Shown one piece after another: positions 16,499 through 23,809 of a stretch of DNA of 23,832 nt. Position numbers and translations under genes: made by a program. The first letter of the stretch is position 1; each line of letters begins with the position of its first letter. The notes beneath the pieces are model-generated. The model ran no database searches and was not told the origin of the DNA. It worked only from the letters and a program-made list of their open reading frames with translations. Source of the DNA: Bacteroidales bacterium UBA4073. GTDB lineage: Bacteria > Bacteroidota > Bacteroidia > Bacteroidales > Tenuifilaceae. The stretch is from assembly GCA_002383425.1 (NCBI GenBank), contig DFYV01000179.1, positions 1-23,832 on the forward strand, read 5' to 3'.

Positions 16499-18169
16499 CT
16501 ATTTATCTTTAACACATCTTATAGATATTGCCATTCCAGAACTAAATTCTTCAATAGTTACACCTCCTGAGTAGCCATCAATATTTACCATTTGTAATGT
16601 AGCTGAATTAATCAGAAAGTATGCATTTCCACCAGTAAAGGGAGGTAACCACTTCAAATACAAAATATCCCATGATGTAGATCCAGCTCCTCGAGCCGAA
16701 AATCCTGTCTCATTAGTGGTATAAATCACATACTGATTAGGTATCCAGTTATATATACCACTTATAAGAGAATCGTACGGTTCTACTATTTTCTTAAACG
16801 CCAAAGTTGAGTTAAGTGACCAGTCGATGCCTCCAATTTCAGTAAGTAATGTTAGCCATTCATCTATATTGGGTACATGCCATCCAAGGGGGCACACATT
16901 TTTGCCGCTATAAATTGCTAAAACCGAGTCGGAGTAGTAATTGCCGAAAACCACGGTTGAATCAGGATACGAAGATGAGTAGAAATGCATGGAATCAATA
17001 GGTGTTCCATCGGAGTATTTACTTGTTCGTAAGTTTTCAGCCATCCAAACCTGATTACCTATACGAACGGTGTTGTATATAATGCTATCAATATCGGCAA
17101 GTGGGGGTTCCGGTACTCCAACGTTAGTGGTAACAGTGCCCATGACCATCATATCGCTATACGAAACCATGGTATTAACCACGTAGGTGGAGTCTGGTGT
17201 TACCTCGAAGTAATTGTTGGCAGTGCTTTTTACAGCATTTGTTAAACCACCAACGGCAAAGCCGCCTTTAGCACCTTTTGTAAGAGTGCTACTGATAGCA
17301 AAACGAATGCTATCGGGGTGAATAATCATGTAATTGAGGGTATCAGAGAGTTTAGTACCGCCTAAGCCTCCTACGGCAAAGCCCCCTTTAGCACCCTTAG
17401 CGGTCTGGTCAAAAAGGAATTGGGCATAGGTGGGTTCAAGCTGGAAGTAGGTTGGAGTTCCCAGAACATCGGCTTTTCCATTGGTAAGCCCACCAACGGC
17501 AAAGCCTCCCTTAGCCCCTTTAGTACTACTGCCTTCCACATTAAACCTGACCCCCGTTTCGTAAACGGCCATAACAACCTGACCTTGGGAATTTGTAACG
17601 GCAAAGATGGGCTTTTCGGGATCGTGATCTGGCTTAGGCGATACTATTACCGTGCTATCCATTACGCTTACCTGAGCGGTTGGCGCCCAGGCAATTCCTG
17701 TTGAATAGGCAATATTTCCTAAACTTCCCAAACTGCTAATACCATTCAGAGCACTGGCGGCAGTAAGTGCGCTATCAGCCAAAAAAGCATAGGGCACCGA
17801 TACTATCTGCGAAGTTCCCATCGATATAAATTCAGTTTCGGTAGTTCGCTTTACTAACATCTCAAGGTATATGCTTTCGTTCCATGGAATGTCAGCAAAA
17901 CTACCACTTGCAACCGTACCTGCTCCCAACTGCACCGTAATCAAACCTTGTGGTGTTGTGGTTACATTATGTAGCTCAGAGTATATTACCTCGCCATTGG
18001 TTGCAGCTTTACGGAAGTTAACCTGTAACGTAACCGACTCGTTGGCAATGACCGTACCATCAGCATTGCGAACAACTGCCTGGTAGGCAATCTTTTGGGG
18101 AACCTGTGCTGTTACACCAAATGTTAAAAGCACAAGTAAAACCACCATTACTTTACGTTGACTTTTCAT
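16499..18169 (-). CDS. Exported FISUMP-domain surface protein with internal repeats
   Basis: This 556-aa protein has a signal peptide (residues 1-21, ending TAQ). An N-terminal beta-rich domain (24-135, with KIAYQAVVRNADGTVIAN) is of the kind found on many Bacteroidota surface proteins. The middle has three copies of KGAKGGFAVGGL at 217-228, 258-269 and 298-309, about 40 residues apart, separated by beta-like segments. The C-terminus (about 362-556) is a Fibrobacter succinogenes major paralogous domain: VRIGNQVWMAENL, NVCPLGWHVPNIDEW, and AISIRCVKD at the end. It is probably secreted or surface-attached; no function or ligand can be assigned. It is single in its direction, and a repeat element follows its stop. 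Confidence 0.88.
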   Translation of the reverse strand: MKSQRKVMVVLLVLLTFGVTAQVPQKIAYQAVVRNADGTVIANESVTLQVNFRKAATNGEVIYSELHNVTTTPQGLITVQLGAGTVASGSFADIPWNESIYLEMLVKRTTETEFISMGTSQIVSVPYAFLADSALTAASALNGISSLGSLGNIAYSTGIAWAPTAQVSVMDSTVIVSPKPDHDPEKPIFAVTNSQGQVVMAVYETGVRFNVEGSSTKGAKGGFAVGGLTNGKADVLGTPTYFQLEPTYAQFLFDQTAKGAKGGFAVGGLGGTKLSDTLNYMIIHPDSIRFAISSTLTKGAKGGFAVGGLTNAVKSTANNYFEVTPDSTYVVNTMVSYSDMMVMGTVTTNVGVPEPPLADIDSIIYNTVRIGNQVWMAENLRTSKYSDGTPIDSMHFYSSSYPDSTVVFGNYYSDSVLAIYSGKNVCPLGWHVPNIDEWLTLLTEIGGIDWSLNSTLAFKKIVEPYDSLISGIYNWIPNQYVIYTTNETGFSARGAGSTSWDILYLKWLPPFTGGNAYFLINSATLQMVNIDGYSGGVTIEEFSSGMAISIRCVKDK

Positions 18170-18216
18170 ACTTGATATTGTTAAGATTTGGTTTAAAATT
18201 CATTTTTTTTCAGAAT

Positions 18217-18247
18217 ACAAGTTAATTTAAAAAATGAATCCAGTCAA
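18217..18247 (-). promoter_or_regulatory. Candidate promoter of the FISUMP gene
   Basis: On the minus strand, TTG (18245-18247), 20 bp, TAACTTGT (18217-18224). The box deviates from TAnnTTTG but has the same TAnnTTGT form and spacing as the candidate before the kinase gene. Confidence 0.3.
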
Positions 18248-18277
18248 CTATTTTATGTTTATTTTTAAAAATTAAAC

Positions 18278-18595
18278 TCAATAACTCCAATTTACAAGGG
18301 TTTCCACAAACAAAAACATTTTTGACGAATTGCCACTTTGCGTTGACGAAATCAAAAAAATGCCATGCTTTACCTTGAGGTAGACAATTAACCCGGTTAA
18401 AAATTTTGTCCTTGCATTTAGCTCTTCAACACTGGTGGCAACTTCCCTGGTGAGCGACGCATTTTGCAGTGTGGAATTGCTCAACTTCTGAACCAAAGCA
18501 TTCACCTGCTCAATACTGGTACGCTGTTCGTGCGTGGCTACCTCAACAGCTGCATTTAATGCAGGCAGATTGGGCGGGAAGGCAATACCGAAAAA
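18278..18595 (-). pseudogene. Internally deleted methyl-accepting chemotaxis protein remnant
   Basis: The minus-strand frame is open from 18595 (a TAG precedes it) to 18278 but has no ATG start. It encodes PPNLPALNAAVEVA, close to the chemoreceptor hairpin-tip signature (NLLALNAAIEAARAGE). Only a few residues later comes EQRTSIEQVNALVQKL, then LQNASLTREVATSVEELNA and LTGLIVYLKVK, matching the far end of the receptor signalling domain. In an intact receptor about 100 residues separate these two parts, so an internal deletion has joined them. All sensor and membrane parts are gone and no other chemotaxis gene is in the window. The assignment rests on recalled motifs. Confidence 0.6.
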
Positions 18596-18675
18596 CTAAT
18601 GCACTCATTAGATAGAATAATGAATTCCTGAGAAATGGTGAAATCCAAAAATTAAGAATGCCAAATCAAAATAAA

Positions 18676-19497
18676 CTACACAAAAAATTCATTCTTTTTA
18701 ATTCTTTCGAAAACCTGCTGGCTTAACTGTTGATTTTGGTTTCGGATACGCTTCCCAATACCCAGTAATCGGTGTAACCTGAAACGGTTTTTAACGGAAA
18801 CACCATTCAGCAACCAGTCAAGAGCCACTGCCAAAGGTTTACAGCTAATTATACCAACCAACGATTTTGTACGATCATACATCGATAGCGGATCGCGAAA
18901 ACCAGCACCATGGTGGTAAACCACATCGGCATAAATACCAAACATCAATCCGTGCTGGGTTAGCTGTGAGGTACGCTCTAATGGTAACCATTCAATGTTA
19001 CTATCCGAAAGGGCTTTGAATAGGTTTCCACCAACATCGGTACGGCGGATGCCAGCCGTGGTTTCCCACTGGTAACCTTCAGCCCAATCCCCTCCAATAA
19101 ACTCCCAAAAACCTACTGTGGTAAAGCAGAATGATGGGTGGGGCTGAATATCGCTAATGTTTTCGGTTCGCCTGATGGCAGCCAACGGGTACAATTTTAG
19201 GGTATTTACAATAAAACTATCGATGGGTTTAACAGGGAAAGCATCGCCATCAATAAATACCAGTATATCGCTGGGACTCGCCTGTTGGGCAATAAACTTT
19301 GCCAGTAAGTTAAGCTTTATGGCATGCTCGGCAATGGGCTCGCAACAGGCAAAATGGAACTGGTGCTTATGCTTACAGGCATCGCCACTGAGAAAAGCAA
19401 AAACCTTGTAGGGTTGGCTTATATTCCTTTCAAAATACTTTAGCTGTATATCGATCCACTTGTCGGTTTCCCAATGCACAGTTGCAATATAAATCAT
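18676..19497 (-). CDS. GT-A-like glycosyltransferase, DGD motif
   Basis: This 273-aa cytoplasmic protein starts MIYIATVHWETDKWIDIQLKYF, a short beta strand typical of sugar-nucleotide transferases. It has DILVFIDGDAFPV with Asp83-Gly84-Asp85, a DxD motif that would bind the metal and nucleotide sugar. Further features are GGNLFKAL, a Trp-rich region at 130-145 (FWEFIGGDWAEGYQW) and a basic C-terminus. The family could not be named more closely, and the sugar and acceptor are unknown. It is divergent from the GT4 gene at 19568, 70 bp away, so both may serve one polysaccharide or glycoprotein pathway. A TATTTTTG box at 19519-19526 is a possible promoter. Confidence 0.75.
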   Translation of the reverse strand: MIYIATVHWETDKWIDIQLKYFERNISQPYKVFAFLSGDACKHKHQFHFACCEPIAEHAIKLNLLAKFIAQQASPSDILVFIDGDAFPVKPIDSFIVNTLKLYPLAAIRRTENISDIQPHPSFCFTTVGFWEFIGGDWAEGYQWETTAGIRRTDVGGNLFKALSDSNIEWLPLERTSQLTQHGLMFGIYADVVYHHGAGFRDPLSMYDRTKSLVGIISCKPLAVALDWLLNGVSVKNRFRLHRLLGIGKRIRNQNQQLSQQVFERIKKNEFFV

Positions 19498-19567
19498 GCC
19501 ATTAGTTTACTTATATTGCAAAAATAGCCAAATTTGCCTTTAAGTTACATTTTACCACCAAATACGA

Positions 19568-20734
19568 ATGTCAACGCTTGAATACTCACTTACAATTTTC
19601 ACCGCTGAAACATACCCAGCCGTAGCCGGCGATGGCCGCAATGCACTGCTTTTGGGTTCAACCCTCTCAGGAAAAGGGTATGGGGTAAAAATTATATGCT
19701 TAAACCCCAATGGCTTGCTTCCGGAACGTGAAACGGTCAATGGCGTTGACATACATCGGTTAAACTACAGGTATGGCTCGTTACCTGGTAGATTTTTATT
19801 CAGGTTCAGCCTGTTTATCCATCTAATGCTCAACTGCCACAAAAAATCGAAACGGATTATTTACGGGGCAATGCCCGGGTATAAAACTATTGTATTGGCA
19901 TCACTTTTCCAGAAAACCCCCTGTTTTTTCCGATCAACCCTCTGGGGATTCGACGATGCCGAAAGCCTTGCCGGCAAAAAATCTTTCTTTTTATCGCGGT
20001 TAATTTTTAGAAATGTTAACGGTTATCTTGCTCTCAACTCATCGTTTGCAAATTCATGGCAAAATATTTTCGGCAATTTCAATATCTTTCAATCGTTCCA
20101 GGGGGTAGATTTGAAAAAGTACAACATTACACTTAAAAGCGTAAATAGCCTACGACTACGTAAAAATCTCAAAATTGATGAAAGTAAATTTGTTATTCTG
20201 ATGGTGGGACACCTTGTTAGGCGAAAAGGATTCCCTGAAATTATTGATTGGCTTAGTAGAATTGATGATGATTTTATGCTACTGCATGTAGGCACCACCG
20301 AAGCCCCGGAGTGGGATTTAATGAGCAGGCATAACGATGAAATGAAAATCCTGCGCCGATACACCGAGAATAAGTTGGGGTCGAAGGTCAAATTTATGGG
20401 TCGTCAGGCAAACATGACCGAATTTTACCTGTCGGCCGATATCCTTTTAGTGGCATCGTATGCCGAGGGCTATCCACCAAATTCGGTGAACGAAGGGTTG
20501 GCCGCAGGACTACCAGTTTTAACCCGCCAAATAGCTGGTGTTTCCGATGTAATAACCGATGGTGTAAATGGCTATGTTTTTTCGGACGAAAAGGAATTCG
20601 CCCTAAAGCTATCAACGCTTATGAACAACCCCATCGGGCGGATGGAGCTAAGCCGTAATGCAAGAATTTTTGCTGAGGAAAAGTTAGATATCGAGAAAAT
20701 TGTAATTGGCATTCAAACTTTTGTTGGGCTGTAA
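19568..20734 (+). CDS. Glycosyltransferase family 4 (group 1)
   Basis: This 388-aa GT-B enzyme has an N-terminal acceptor domain (ETYPAVAGDGRNALLLGSTLSGKGY, a glycine-rich loop) and a C-terminal donor-binding domain. VGHLVRRKGFPEII (residues 213-226) supplies the basic residues for the nucleotide sugar phosphates. KFMGRQANMTEFYLSADILLVASYAEGYPPNSVNEGLAAGLPVL carries the two conserved glutamates (Glu300, Glu309; here with eight residues between). GVSDVITDGVNGYVF is the usual final motif. It acts at the inner membrane or in the cytoplasm, probably in surface polysaccharide synthesis. The substrate cannot be assigned. Confidence 0.9.
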   Translation: MSTLEYSLTIFTAETYPAVAGDGRNALLLGSTLSGKGYGVKIICLNPNGLLPERETVNGVDIHRLNYRYGSLPGRFLFRFSLFIHLMLNCHKKSKRIIYGAMPGYKTIVLASLFQKTPCFFRSTLWGFDDAESLAGKKSFFLSRLIFRNVNGYLALNSSFANSWQNIFGNFNIFQSFQGVDLKKYNITLKSVNSLRLRKNLKIDESKFVILMVGHLVRRKGFPEIIDWLSRIDDDFMLLHVGTTEAPEWDLMSRHNDEMKILRRYTENKLGSKVKFMGRQANMTEFYLSADILLVASYAEGYPPNSVNEGLAAGLPVLTRQIAGVSDVITDGVNGYVFSDEKEFALKLSTLMNNPIGRMELSRNARIFAEEKLDIEKIVIGIQTFVGL

Positions 20735-20818
20735 ACCATTGATATTCCCGTTTACTGATGTTATGTTTATCCAAGTTGTTAAATTCAGTTCAAAAATATT
20801 TCTTTTTTTATTTAATCA

Positions 20819-21049
20819 TGAATGCTGTCTAAAAAATCAAATTTCAATAGAAATGATAGCTCACGTAAGAAATGTCAGAAATGCAAAGTGTTTAATTTCA
20901 TGTATTTATAAATTTACAAAATGCCTTACACCTAACGTTTCACGTTTCACGCCTTATGCCTTACGCCTCACGTTTCACATTTCACGTCTCACTCCTCGCT
21001 CCTTGCCCTTTACTTTTCTTTCGACTATGAACTTTTTATACTTGGTGCA
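20819..21049. repeat. Heptamer-array element with terminal inverted repeats, copy B
   Basis: The left terminus is TGAATGCTGTCTAAAAAATC (20819-20838). The right terminus, reverse complement of 21030-21049, reads TGCACCAAGTATAAAAAGTT. The 87-nt body (20828-20914) ends in palindromic ATTTATAAAT and is about 82% identical to the body of copy A. After one degenerate unit (TACAAAA, 20915-20921) come 14 heptamers (20922-21019), among them CGTTTCA three times, TGCCTTA twice, CGCCTCA, CGTCTCA and CTCCTCG. The body-to-array junction keeps 7-bp register with copy A. It lies downstream of the GT4 gene. Confidence 0.85.
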
Positions 21050-21100
21050 TTAAATAATTTCGCAATTAGTTGGCGGATATTTTGTAATTTTGATTACTAC

Positions 21101-21175
21101 ATGGCAAAACGAAAAGTAACGTGTGCAAAGCCGGCAGATTCAAATGAGGCAAAAAAAACAATGAGTTCAGTCTAA
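21101..21175 (+). pseudogene. 24-codon gene stub cut by repeat terminus
   Basis: ATG at 21101 opens a lysine-rich frame beginning MAKRKVTCAKPADSNEAKK. It ends at a TAA (21173-21175) that belongs to the repeat terminus GTCTAAAAAG at 21170-21179. A perfect TAATTTTG box lies at 21085-21092, only 8 bp before the ATG, and no good -33 box is seen. It is probably the start of a gene whose remainder was lost at the element junction. It may also be chance, as it is very short. Confidence 0.3.
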
Positions 21176-21226
21176 AAAGTTCATAAAGTTTATAAAGTTT
21201 ATAAAGTTCATAAAGTTCGTAAAGTT
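21162..21226. repeat. Solitary element terminus with 9-bp array, element E
   Basis: TGAGTTCAGTCTAAAAAGTT (21162-21181) matches the right terminus of copy A, read inward, at 17 of 20 positions. It leads into five 9-bp units (21180-21224): TTCATAAAG, TTTATAAAG twice, TTCATAAAG, TTCGTAAAG. No matching second terminus or 87-nt body was found downstream, so this is a remnant or a variant type. Confidence 0.7.
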
Positions 21227-21316
21227 AAAACAAATTTTATAACGTTTTTTGAAATGCTGACAATTAACAACATAACTTGTTTTGGTAAAATAAAACATGC
21301 TTTTTATATCGGCCTC

Positions 21317-21863
21317 ATGAATATAAAAAGGCAAAACTCAAAAGGTGAAATAATAATTTACAAATCTCCAACAGGGCCTGAGATTCAGGTGAGATTGGAG
21401 AAAGATACTGTTTGGCTTGATGCACATCTGATGGTGAAACTTTTTGAAGTTAATCGTCCGGCAATAGTAAAACATATAAACAATATCAATAAAACTGGCG
21501 AATTTAATAAAAAATCAACCTGTTCCAAAATTGAACAGGTTGCCGCTGACGGAAAGGTTAGAAAAATGAATCTCTATAATTTTGATATGATTATCTCAGT
21601 AGGATATAGGGTAAATTCCCGAAGAGCAACACTATTTCGAATATGGGCGACAAAAACATTAAAAAATCATCTTGTTAACGGTTATACTATAAATGAAAAA
21701 AGGCTGCATACTGCTCAGAAAAATTTACAGGAATTAACAGAAACTATTGAATACTTAAAAAAAATCAAAACACGAAGTACTTGCTGGGCAGGAGCAGGAA
21801 ATCCTATCGCTGCTTTCTGATTATTCAAAACTGAATAGTGAAAAGTTAAGAGAGAAAAGATGA
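21317..21863 (+). pseudogene. RhuM-family protein, frameshifted and truncated
   Basis: The frame from ATG 21317 (chosen over 21254 because family similarity begins just after it) has RhuM features: IIIYKSPTGPEIQVRLEKDTVWLDAHLMVKLFEV, then HINNI, FNKKSTCSKIEQVA, and YNFDMIISVGYRVNSRRATLFRIWATKTLKNHLVNGY with NEKRL. After EYLKK the frame turns into nonsense and stops at 21820. Shifting by one base at the A8 tract (21757-21764) restores family-like sequence, KHEVLAGQEQEILSLLSDYSK, up to a stop at 21861-21863. RhuM proteins are usually well over 300 residues, so the end is missing too. RhuM genes often lie in restriction or defence islands; the biochemical role is unclear. Confidence 0.75.
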
Positions 21864-21875
21864 AAGAATCACTAG

Positions 21876-21926
21876 CAACTGTATGAGCTAACGGAGGAAG
21901 AGATAAAAATAATAGATAAACAATAA
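21876..21926 (+). pseudogene. C-terminal tail remnant of a DNA methyltransferase-like protein
   Basis: After a TAG at 21873, the frame reads QLYELTEEEIKIIDKQ and stops. The YxLTEEEIKII pattern closes many bacterial adenine-specific DNA methyltransferases and type IIG or BREX-type enzymes (LYGLTEEEIKIVE). Only this tail is left. Its stop overlaps the ATG of the RAYT fragment by one base (TAATG at 21924-21928). The match is short and made from memory, so it is tentative. Confidence 0.45.
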
Positions 21927-22228
21927 TGAAATACCATCCCGAAAAACATCATCGCCGAACCATTCGGTTGCGTGGATATGATTATGCAAAGGCGGGCGCG
22001 TATTTTATTACGATTGTAACACAAAACCGTGAACATATTTTTGGTGAAATCGCAAATGGCGAAATGATGATGAATGAAAATGGGGAAATTGCCAAACAAT
22101 ATTGGTTGGAAATTCCATTGCATTTTCCCAATGTATCGTTGGACAAATTTGTAATAATGCCCAATCACATACATGGCATAATTATAATAAATGATAATAT
22201 CATCGGGGCAAAATATTTTTCGCCCTGA
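21926..22228 (+). pseudogene. Truncated RAYT (Y1_Tnp) transposase
   Basis: This 100-residue fragment keeps the N-terminal half of a REP-associated tyrosine transposase: RRTIRLRGYDYAKAGAYFITIVTQNREHIFG and the HUH motif MPNHIHGI (His81, His83). It then ends at GAKYFSP with TGA. Intact members continue through GFKIGVTKW-type sequence to the catalytic tyrosine, for a total near 180-230 residues, so this copy should be inactive. The end of the frame overlaps a near-palindrome, GGGC...GCCC at 22206-22225 with an A/T-rich centre. RAYTs move or maintain short palindromic repeats; whether it had any link to the nearby repeat elements is unknown. Confidence 0.8.
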
Positions 22229-22250
22229 CCAGCGAAATATTATCCCGAAA

Positions 22251-22282
22251 ATTGTTTCTATTTCCAATATGCAGTATATTTA
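22251..22282 (+). promoter_or_regulatory. Candidate promoter of the abiE operon
   Basis: ATTG (22251-22254), 20 bp, TATATTTA (22275-22282): one mismatch in each box relative to TTTG and TAnnTTTG. It lies about 27 bp before the ATG of the antitoxin gene. Confidence 0.4.
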
Positions 22283-22309
22283 CATCATAATAGAAATAAA
22301 ACAAAATAA

Positions 22310-22927
22310 ATGACATTTCTGGAATTTAAGGATAAAATGTTTGATTTGGCATGTTTTAATATCTATCAGGTATATGCATGGAAACCCGATTTTGACCGGA
22401 ATAACCTTACCCGCTGGGCGAAGAAAGGGTATCTTATCAGGCTACGGCAGGGGCATTTTGCTTTTGCTGAATATAAGAACAAACCAGATTTCCCCCTTTA
22501 TTTTGCCAACAGAATATACCGCCCATCGTACATCAGCCTGCACACAGCATTGTCGTTCTATGGGATGATACCGGAAGCGGTGGTGCAGATTACCAGTGTG
22601 ACATCACTAAAAACTACATCATTCGCCAATGATTTTGGCGAATACTCTTATAAGAATGTCAAGGAAAACCTGCTATTCGGGTACGAACTAAAGCCAATGG
22701 CCAACAACCGCACCATACAGTTTGCCACTCCCGAAAAGGCATTGCTCGATTTGCTGTATCTTTATCCATTCTACGATTCCCAACAGGAATTGGAAGAATT
22801 GCGTTTGGACGAAGATTATCTGCACGATAATTTGAATATGGATTCACTGGCGAAATATTGCGCCAGGTTCAAAAGCAAGGCTCTTAACCATCGGGTAAAG
22901 TTGCTTTTTAAAACTTACGATTTATGA
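22310..22927 (+). CDS. abiEi: AbiEi-family antitoxin / transcriptional regulator
   Basis: This 205-aa protein belongs to the AbiEi family of type IV antitoxins. The N-terminal winged-helix part (about 1-65) includes FNIYQVYAWKPDFDRNNLTRWAKKGYLIRLRQGHFAF. The C-terminal domain includes IYRPSYISLHTALSFYGMIPE and the typical RTIQFATPEKALLDLLYL. In this family the winged helix represses the operon, and the C-terminal domain counteracts the toxin without binding it. The stop overlaps the start of abiEii by 4 bp (ATGA, 22924-22927), showing translational coupling. It looks intact, in contrast to the decayed genes upstream. Confidence 0.88.
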   Translation: MTFLEFKDKMFDLACFNIYQVYAWKPDFDRNNLTRWAKKGYLIRLRQGHFAFAEYKNKPDFPLYFANRIYRPSYISLHTALSFYGMIPEAVVQITSVTSLKTTSFANDFGEYSYKNVKENLLFGYELKPMANNRTIQFATPEKALLDLLYLYPFYDSQQELEELRLDEDYLHDNLNMDSLAKYCARFKSKALNHRVKLLFKTYDL

Positions 22928-23712
22928 TACAGATTGAACAAATAAGAAATTATTTTCCACCTCAAATCCGTGAAAATTCTGTCTTCGATAAGTATATACT
23001 GAAAGAGTATTTACAGTTAATGATTCTGGATTATCTCTCTTCTACTCCATTCATCAGAAAAATGAAACTTATCGGTGGAACAAATCTGCGTTTGGTAAAA
23101 GGAATAGACCGCATCTCCGAAGATTTGAACTTTGACTGCAAAAACCTGTCGAAAGATGAATTTATTGAAATGACAAACGGAGTAATCCAGTTTTTAAAAC
23201 GTTCAGGGTTGAGGGTAGAAGTAAAGGATAAAGAAAACCCGAGACTAACGGCTTTCCGGCGTAATATCCATTTTCCGGAGCTGTTATTCGATTTAGGATT
23301 AAGCGGACATAAGGAAGAGCGTTTCCTGATAAAAATCGAAAGCCAGGACCAGAAAATAGTTTATCCTCCGGTTATCGCAAATATTAAGGGCTGCGGATTC
23401 TTTTTTCCTTTTCCCGTCCCTTCCGATGGCGTATTATGCAGCATGAAAATAGCTGCATTGTTAGCCCGTGCTAAAGGCCGTGATTTTTATGACCTGATTA
23501 TCTTGCTTTCACAGTCAGAACCGGATTATGATTTCCTGTCAAAGCGCTGCGGAATTAGCAATTTGCAAGAGTTCAAACAAGCAGCAGTCGAACTCCTAAA
23601 AACAGTTGATTTAAAGAAAAAGCAAAAGGACTTTGAACATTTGCTTTTCAATAAAACGAATAGCAAAAAAATATTATGGTTTGGTGAATTTGTAAATTCA
23701 CTAACTGAATAA
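22924..23712 (+). CDS. abiEii: AbiEii-family nucleotidyltransferase toxin
   Basis: This 262-aa protein is of the AbiEii/AbiGii nucleotidyltransferase toxin family, in which members use nucleotides such as GTP or modify RNA and stop growth or phage infection. The catalytic core is visible: KLIGGTNLRLVKGIDRISEDLNFD (residues 48-71) with the GGT motif and Asp67. A second core follows (LLFDLGLSGHKEERFLIKIE, about 116-135), and then the conserved SMKIAALLARAKGRDFYDLIILL (about 177-199). In many relatives the first motif reads SEDLDF; here the second acid is Asn69, which may lower activity, although Asp71 follows. It is coupled to the antitoxin by a 4-bp overlap. Confidence 0.88.
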   Translation: MIQIEQIRNYFPPQIRENSVFDKYILKEYLQLMILDYLSSTPFIRKMKLIGGTNLRLVKGIDRISEDLNFDCKNLSKDEFIEMTNGVIQFLKRSGLRVEVKDKENPRLTAFRRNIHFPELLFDLGLSGHKEERFLIKIESQDQKIVYPPVIANIKGCGFFFPFPVPSDGVLCSMKIAALLARAKGRDFYDLIILLSQSEPDYDFLSKRCGISNLQEFKQAAVELLKTVDLKKKQKDFEHLLFNKTNSKKILWFGEFVNSLTE

Positions 23713-23809
23713 TAAACGAATTAATAAATACAGAACTCATGACTTAACAGCAAAATAAAATGTCGCAATTTTACATAAAATTAGTTAATATATAGGTAAA
23801 AAAAAACAC

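Larger units (their letters stand above)
18170..18675. other. 506-bp region with promoter and chemoreceptor remnant
   Basis: It contains a possible promoter for the FISUMP gene (18217-18247) and a degraded methyl-accepting chemotaxis protein fragment (18278-18595). The remainder is A/T-rich with no recognisable feature. Confidence 0.7.
20735..21316. other. Intergenic region with two repeat elements and a gene stub
   Basis: This stretch of about 580 bp holds a complete heptamer-array element (20819-21049), a 24-codon gene stub (21101-21175) whose stop is provided by the next element, and a solitary element terminus with a 9-bp array (21162-21226). I see nothing specific in 20735-20818 or 21227-21316. 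Confidence 0.75.

Noticed and set aside
18676..20734. Complete capsule or O-antigen cluster
   Set aside because: Only two glycosyltransferase genes are present, with no polymerase, flippase or sugar-nucleotide genes.
20819..21226. Copy B and element E as the two ends of one composite transposon
   Set aside because: Only 112 bp with no transposase lie between them; the nearest transposase-like gene is a truncated RAYT outside.
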